Below are positions 5,313 to 5,912 of a stretch of DNA of 5,912 bases, one piece after another. Location of the stretch: contig JANMWO010000569.1 in NCBI GenBank assembly GCA_031394025.1, forward strand, positions 1-5,912, read 5' to 3'. This stretch comes from JANXSF01 sp031394025. GTDB taxonomy: Bacteria; Acidobacteriota; Terriglobia; Bryobacterales; Bryobacteraceae. The notes beneath the pieces are model-generated. The model had not been told where the DNA came from, searched no databases, and saw only the letters and a list, made by a program, of their open reading frames with translations. Every line of letters starts with the position of its first letter. The stretch's first letter is position 1. Made by a program: the position numbers and the translations under genes.

Positions 5313-5675
5313 CTACAGCTTAAAGTTGAACACAAAGTTAGCCACTGCATTCGTCGCCTTGCCGCTGGCTTCCACCGGCTTGAACTTCCACTGCTTCATC
5401 GCCCGGTTGATGGAAGAGGAAAACAGCGGATTCCCATCCAAAATCGTCACTTTTTCTACTCCCCCAGTAGGATCAATATAACAGTCCACTTGCACCCGAC
5501 CCGATAGCCTCATCTGTTTCGCAAGCGGCGGATATTCGGGGTCCACTTTGCTCACCAACAACTTGCGAGCCTCTTGTTCAGACACACGCACCAAATCCTG
5601 CGACAATCCCATGCTCATCGTCAAGATCACAACAATCACTACCACTGACAACCGATTCCATCGATGAAGTCGCAT
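5313..5675 (-). CDS. Secreted TonB C-terminal-domain protein
   Basis: 120 residues from ATG 5675; a GTG four codons upstream (5687) is the alternative start, but the ATG has purine-rich AAGGGTGGGTGA ahead of it. Residues 1-26 are a signal peptide or membrane anchor (MRLHRWNRLSVVVIVVILTM, probable cleavage near GLSQ). Residues 44-120 form a TonB_C fold: VDPEYPPLAKQMRLSGRVQV, DPTGGVEKVTILDGNPLF and RAMKQWKFKPV are the family landmarks. Full TonB proteins have a long proline-rich linker to cross the periplasm and are about 220 residues or more; here the domain follows the signal with only about 18 residues between. It is therefore unlikely to energise outer-membrane receptors in the classical way and is better described as a stand-alone periplasmic TonB_C protein, common in Acidobacteriota. 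It is divergent from the chemoreceptor gene and monocistronic as far as seen. Confidence 0.88.
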   Translation of the reverse strand: MRLHRWNRLSVVVIVVILTMSMGLSQDLVRVSEQEARKLLVSKVDPEYPPLAKQMRLSGRVQVDCYIDPTGGVEKVTILDGNPLFSSSINRAMKQWKFKPVEASGKATNAVANFVFNFKL

Positions 5676-5742
5676 TGAGTCACCCACCCTTACAAGCAGT
5701 CATATCGGGATGGAGGGGGAAAGTCTTAGGAAAAGTTTTTAT

Positions 5743-5769
5743 TAATATTGTTCCTCTTCCTACCGATGA
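5743..5769 (+). promoter_or_regulatory. Candidate FliA (sigma-28)-like promoter of the chemoreceptor
   Basis: TAATATTG (5743-5750), 11 bases, then ACCGATGA (5762-5769). The motility sigma-factor consensus is TAAAGTTT-N11-GCCGATAA, so 11 of 16 positions match with correct spacing and the CCGAT core is intact. Transcription would start near 5777, giving a leader of about 34 bases. Chemoreceptors are typical targets of this sigma factor, which makes the match more credible. Confidence 0.45.
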
Positions 5770-5796
5770 GTCCCCTAAGGCGTGATTGCAGCCCCC

Positions 5797-5810
5797 GGTA
5801 AAGGCGTACC
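5797..5810 (+). promoter_or_regulatory. Ribosome-site hairpin before the chemoreceptor start
   Basis: GGTA (5797-5800) and TACC (5807-5810) pair around the loop AAGGCG, which contains the only Shine-Dalgarno-like bases; the ATG follows immediately at 5811. An upstream TACCG (5761-5765) could instead pair with CGGTA (5796-5800) if the transcript begins far enough upstream. The stem is short, so an effect on translation is only a possibility. Confidence 0.3.
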
Positions 5811-5912
5811 ATGACAGAGTTTTTTCAAAATCAAAAGCTGATCGTAAAAATGATGGGTGGCTTTGTTGTCACAGCCATCATTACGATGATTGTGGGCTTG
5901 TGGGGGGTGAAC
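5811..5912 (+). CDS. Methyl-accepting chemotaxis protein, N-terminal fragment (runs off window)
   Basis: Only the first 34 codons are present and the frame is open to the last base. They read MTEFFQNQKLIVKMMGGF, then a membrane segment (about 14-32, ending VGLWGVN). A short amphipathic head, a (K)(M/L)xxGF junction and a first transmembrane helix ending VGxxG are typical of transducers with a four-helix-bundle ligand domain. In a complete protein this would be followed by a periplasmic sensor domain, a second helix, HAMP and the cytoplasmic signalling hairpin that controls CheA. AAAGGCG about 5-7 bases before the ATG is the ribosome site. A candidate motility promoter lies upstream. A histidine kinase or diguanylate cyclase with the same kind of N-terminus cannot be excluded from 34 residues. 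Confidence 0.62.
   Translation, partial: MTEFFQNQKLIVKMMGGFVVTAIITMIVGLWGVN

Noticed and set aside
5763..5775. CCGATGAGTCCC resembling a hammerhead ribozyme core (CUGAUGAG-UCC)
   Set aside because: The required GAAA segment and the stem I/III pairing with a cleavage site are not found downstream; the CCGAT is better explained as a sigma-28 -10.
5761..5810. Possible c-di-GMP (GEMM) riboswitch before the chemoreceptor
   Set aside because: The conserved GEMM signatures (ACGCAAAGCC and the GGUAGCCGGGUUACC-like end) are absent and the space is too short.
1..5912. CRISPR array, tRNA, rRNA, insertion-sequence transposase or phage gene
   Set aside because: No regularly spaced repeats, no cloverleaf with CCA end, and no DDE, HUH or integrase-type motifs were seen on either strand.

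Overview
The window looks like chromosomal DNA of an Acidobacteriota bacterium, most likely near Candidatus Solibacter / Bryobacter. That placement rests on remembered family resemblance: an ECF sigma factor followed by a zinc-finger-less anti-sigma-like protein, a secreted protein with 'YRDGQGRTRRE' and 'LGKRTIEGLECTG' blocks, a secreted protein with an 'EDPRY...FREFWPDIK' pattern, and intergenic 'GACCGCGAGGGAGCGGT' repeats. No search was run. No rRNA, tRNA, CRISPR array, transposase or phage gene is visible.

Layout. Bases 1-490 hold a tandem hairpin pair (36-74) and a decayed type II toxin-antitoxin locus on the minus strand: a shortened VapB-like antitoxin (247-444), overlapped by a VapC/PIN toxin remnant (153-254) that has lost most of its catalytic domain. 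Bases 445-696 are non-coding and carry an inverted pair of repeats between two copies of an exact 14-bp direct repeat. Bases 697-4348 are a tightly packed minus-strand cluster of five genes with gaps of 15, 22, 18 and 9 bases, read in this order: ECF sigma factor, membrane-anchored anti-sigma-like protein, secreted protein of unknown function, DUF2721-type membrane protein, and a Tat-exported TIM-barrel sugar isomerase-like protein. Diverging from the sigma gene across a 78-base gap is a plus-strand secreted protein (4427-5125). Next come a third repeat copy, a minus-strand secreted TonB C-terminal-domain protein (5313-5675) and, divergent from it, the first 34 codons of a methyl-accepting chemotaxis protein that runs off the window (5811-5912).

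How the parts may work together (inference). The sigma factor and the membrane protein next to it look like a cell-envelope signalling pair. The rest of the cluster is exported or membrane-bound, so the operon probably encodes an envelope or periplasmic response. A GGGAA-N4-TTCCC palindrome lies in the sigma gene's candidate promoter and could coordinate it with the divergent secreted gene. The chemoreceptor has a candidate FliA/sigma-28-like promoter, which would tie it to a motility regulon. The most unusual material is the half-erased VapBC locus beside the repeat-rich spacer, and the five-gene sigma operon with a non-canonical anti-sigma and an isomerase as its last gene.
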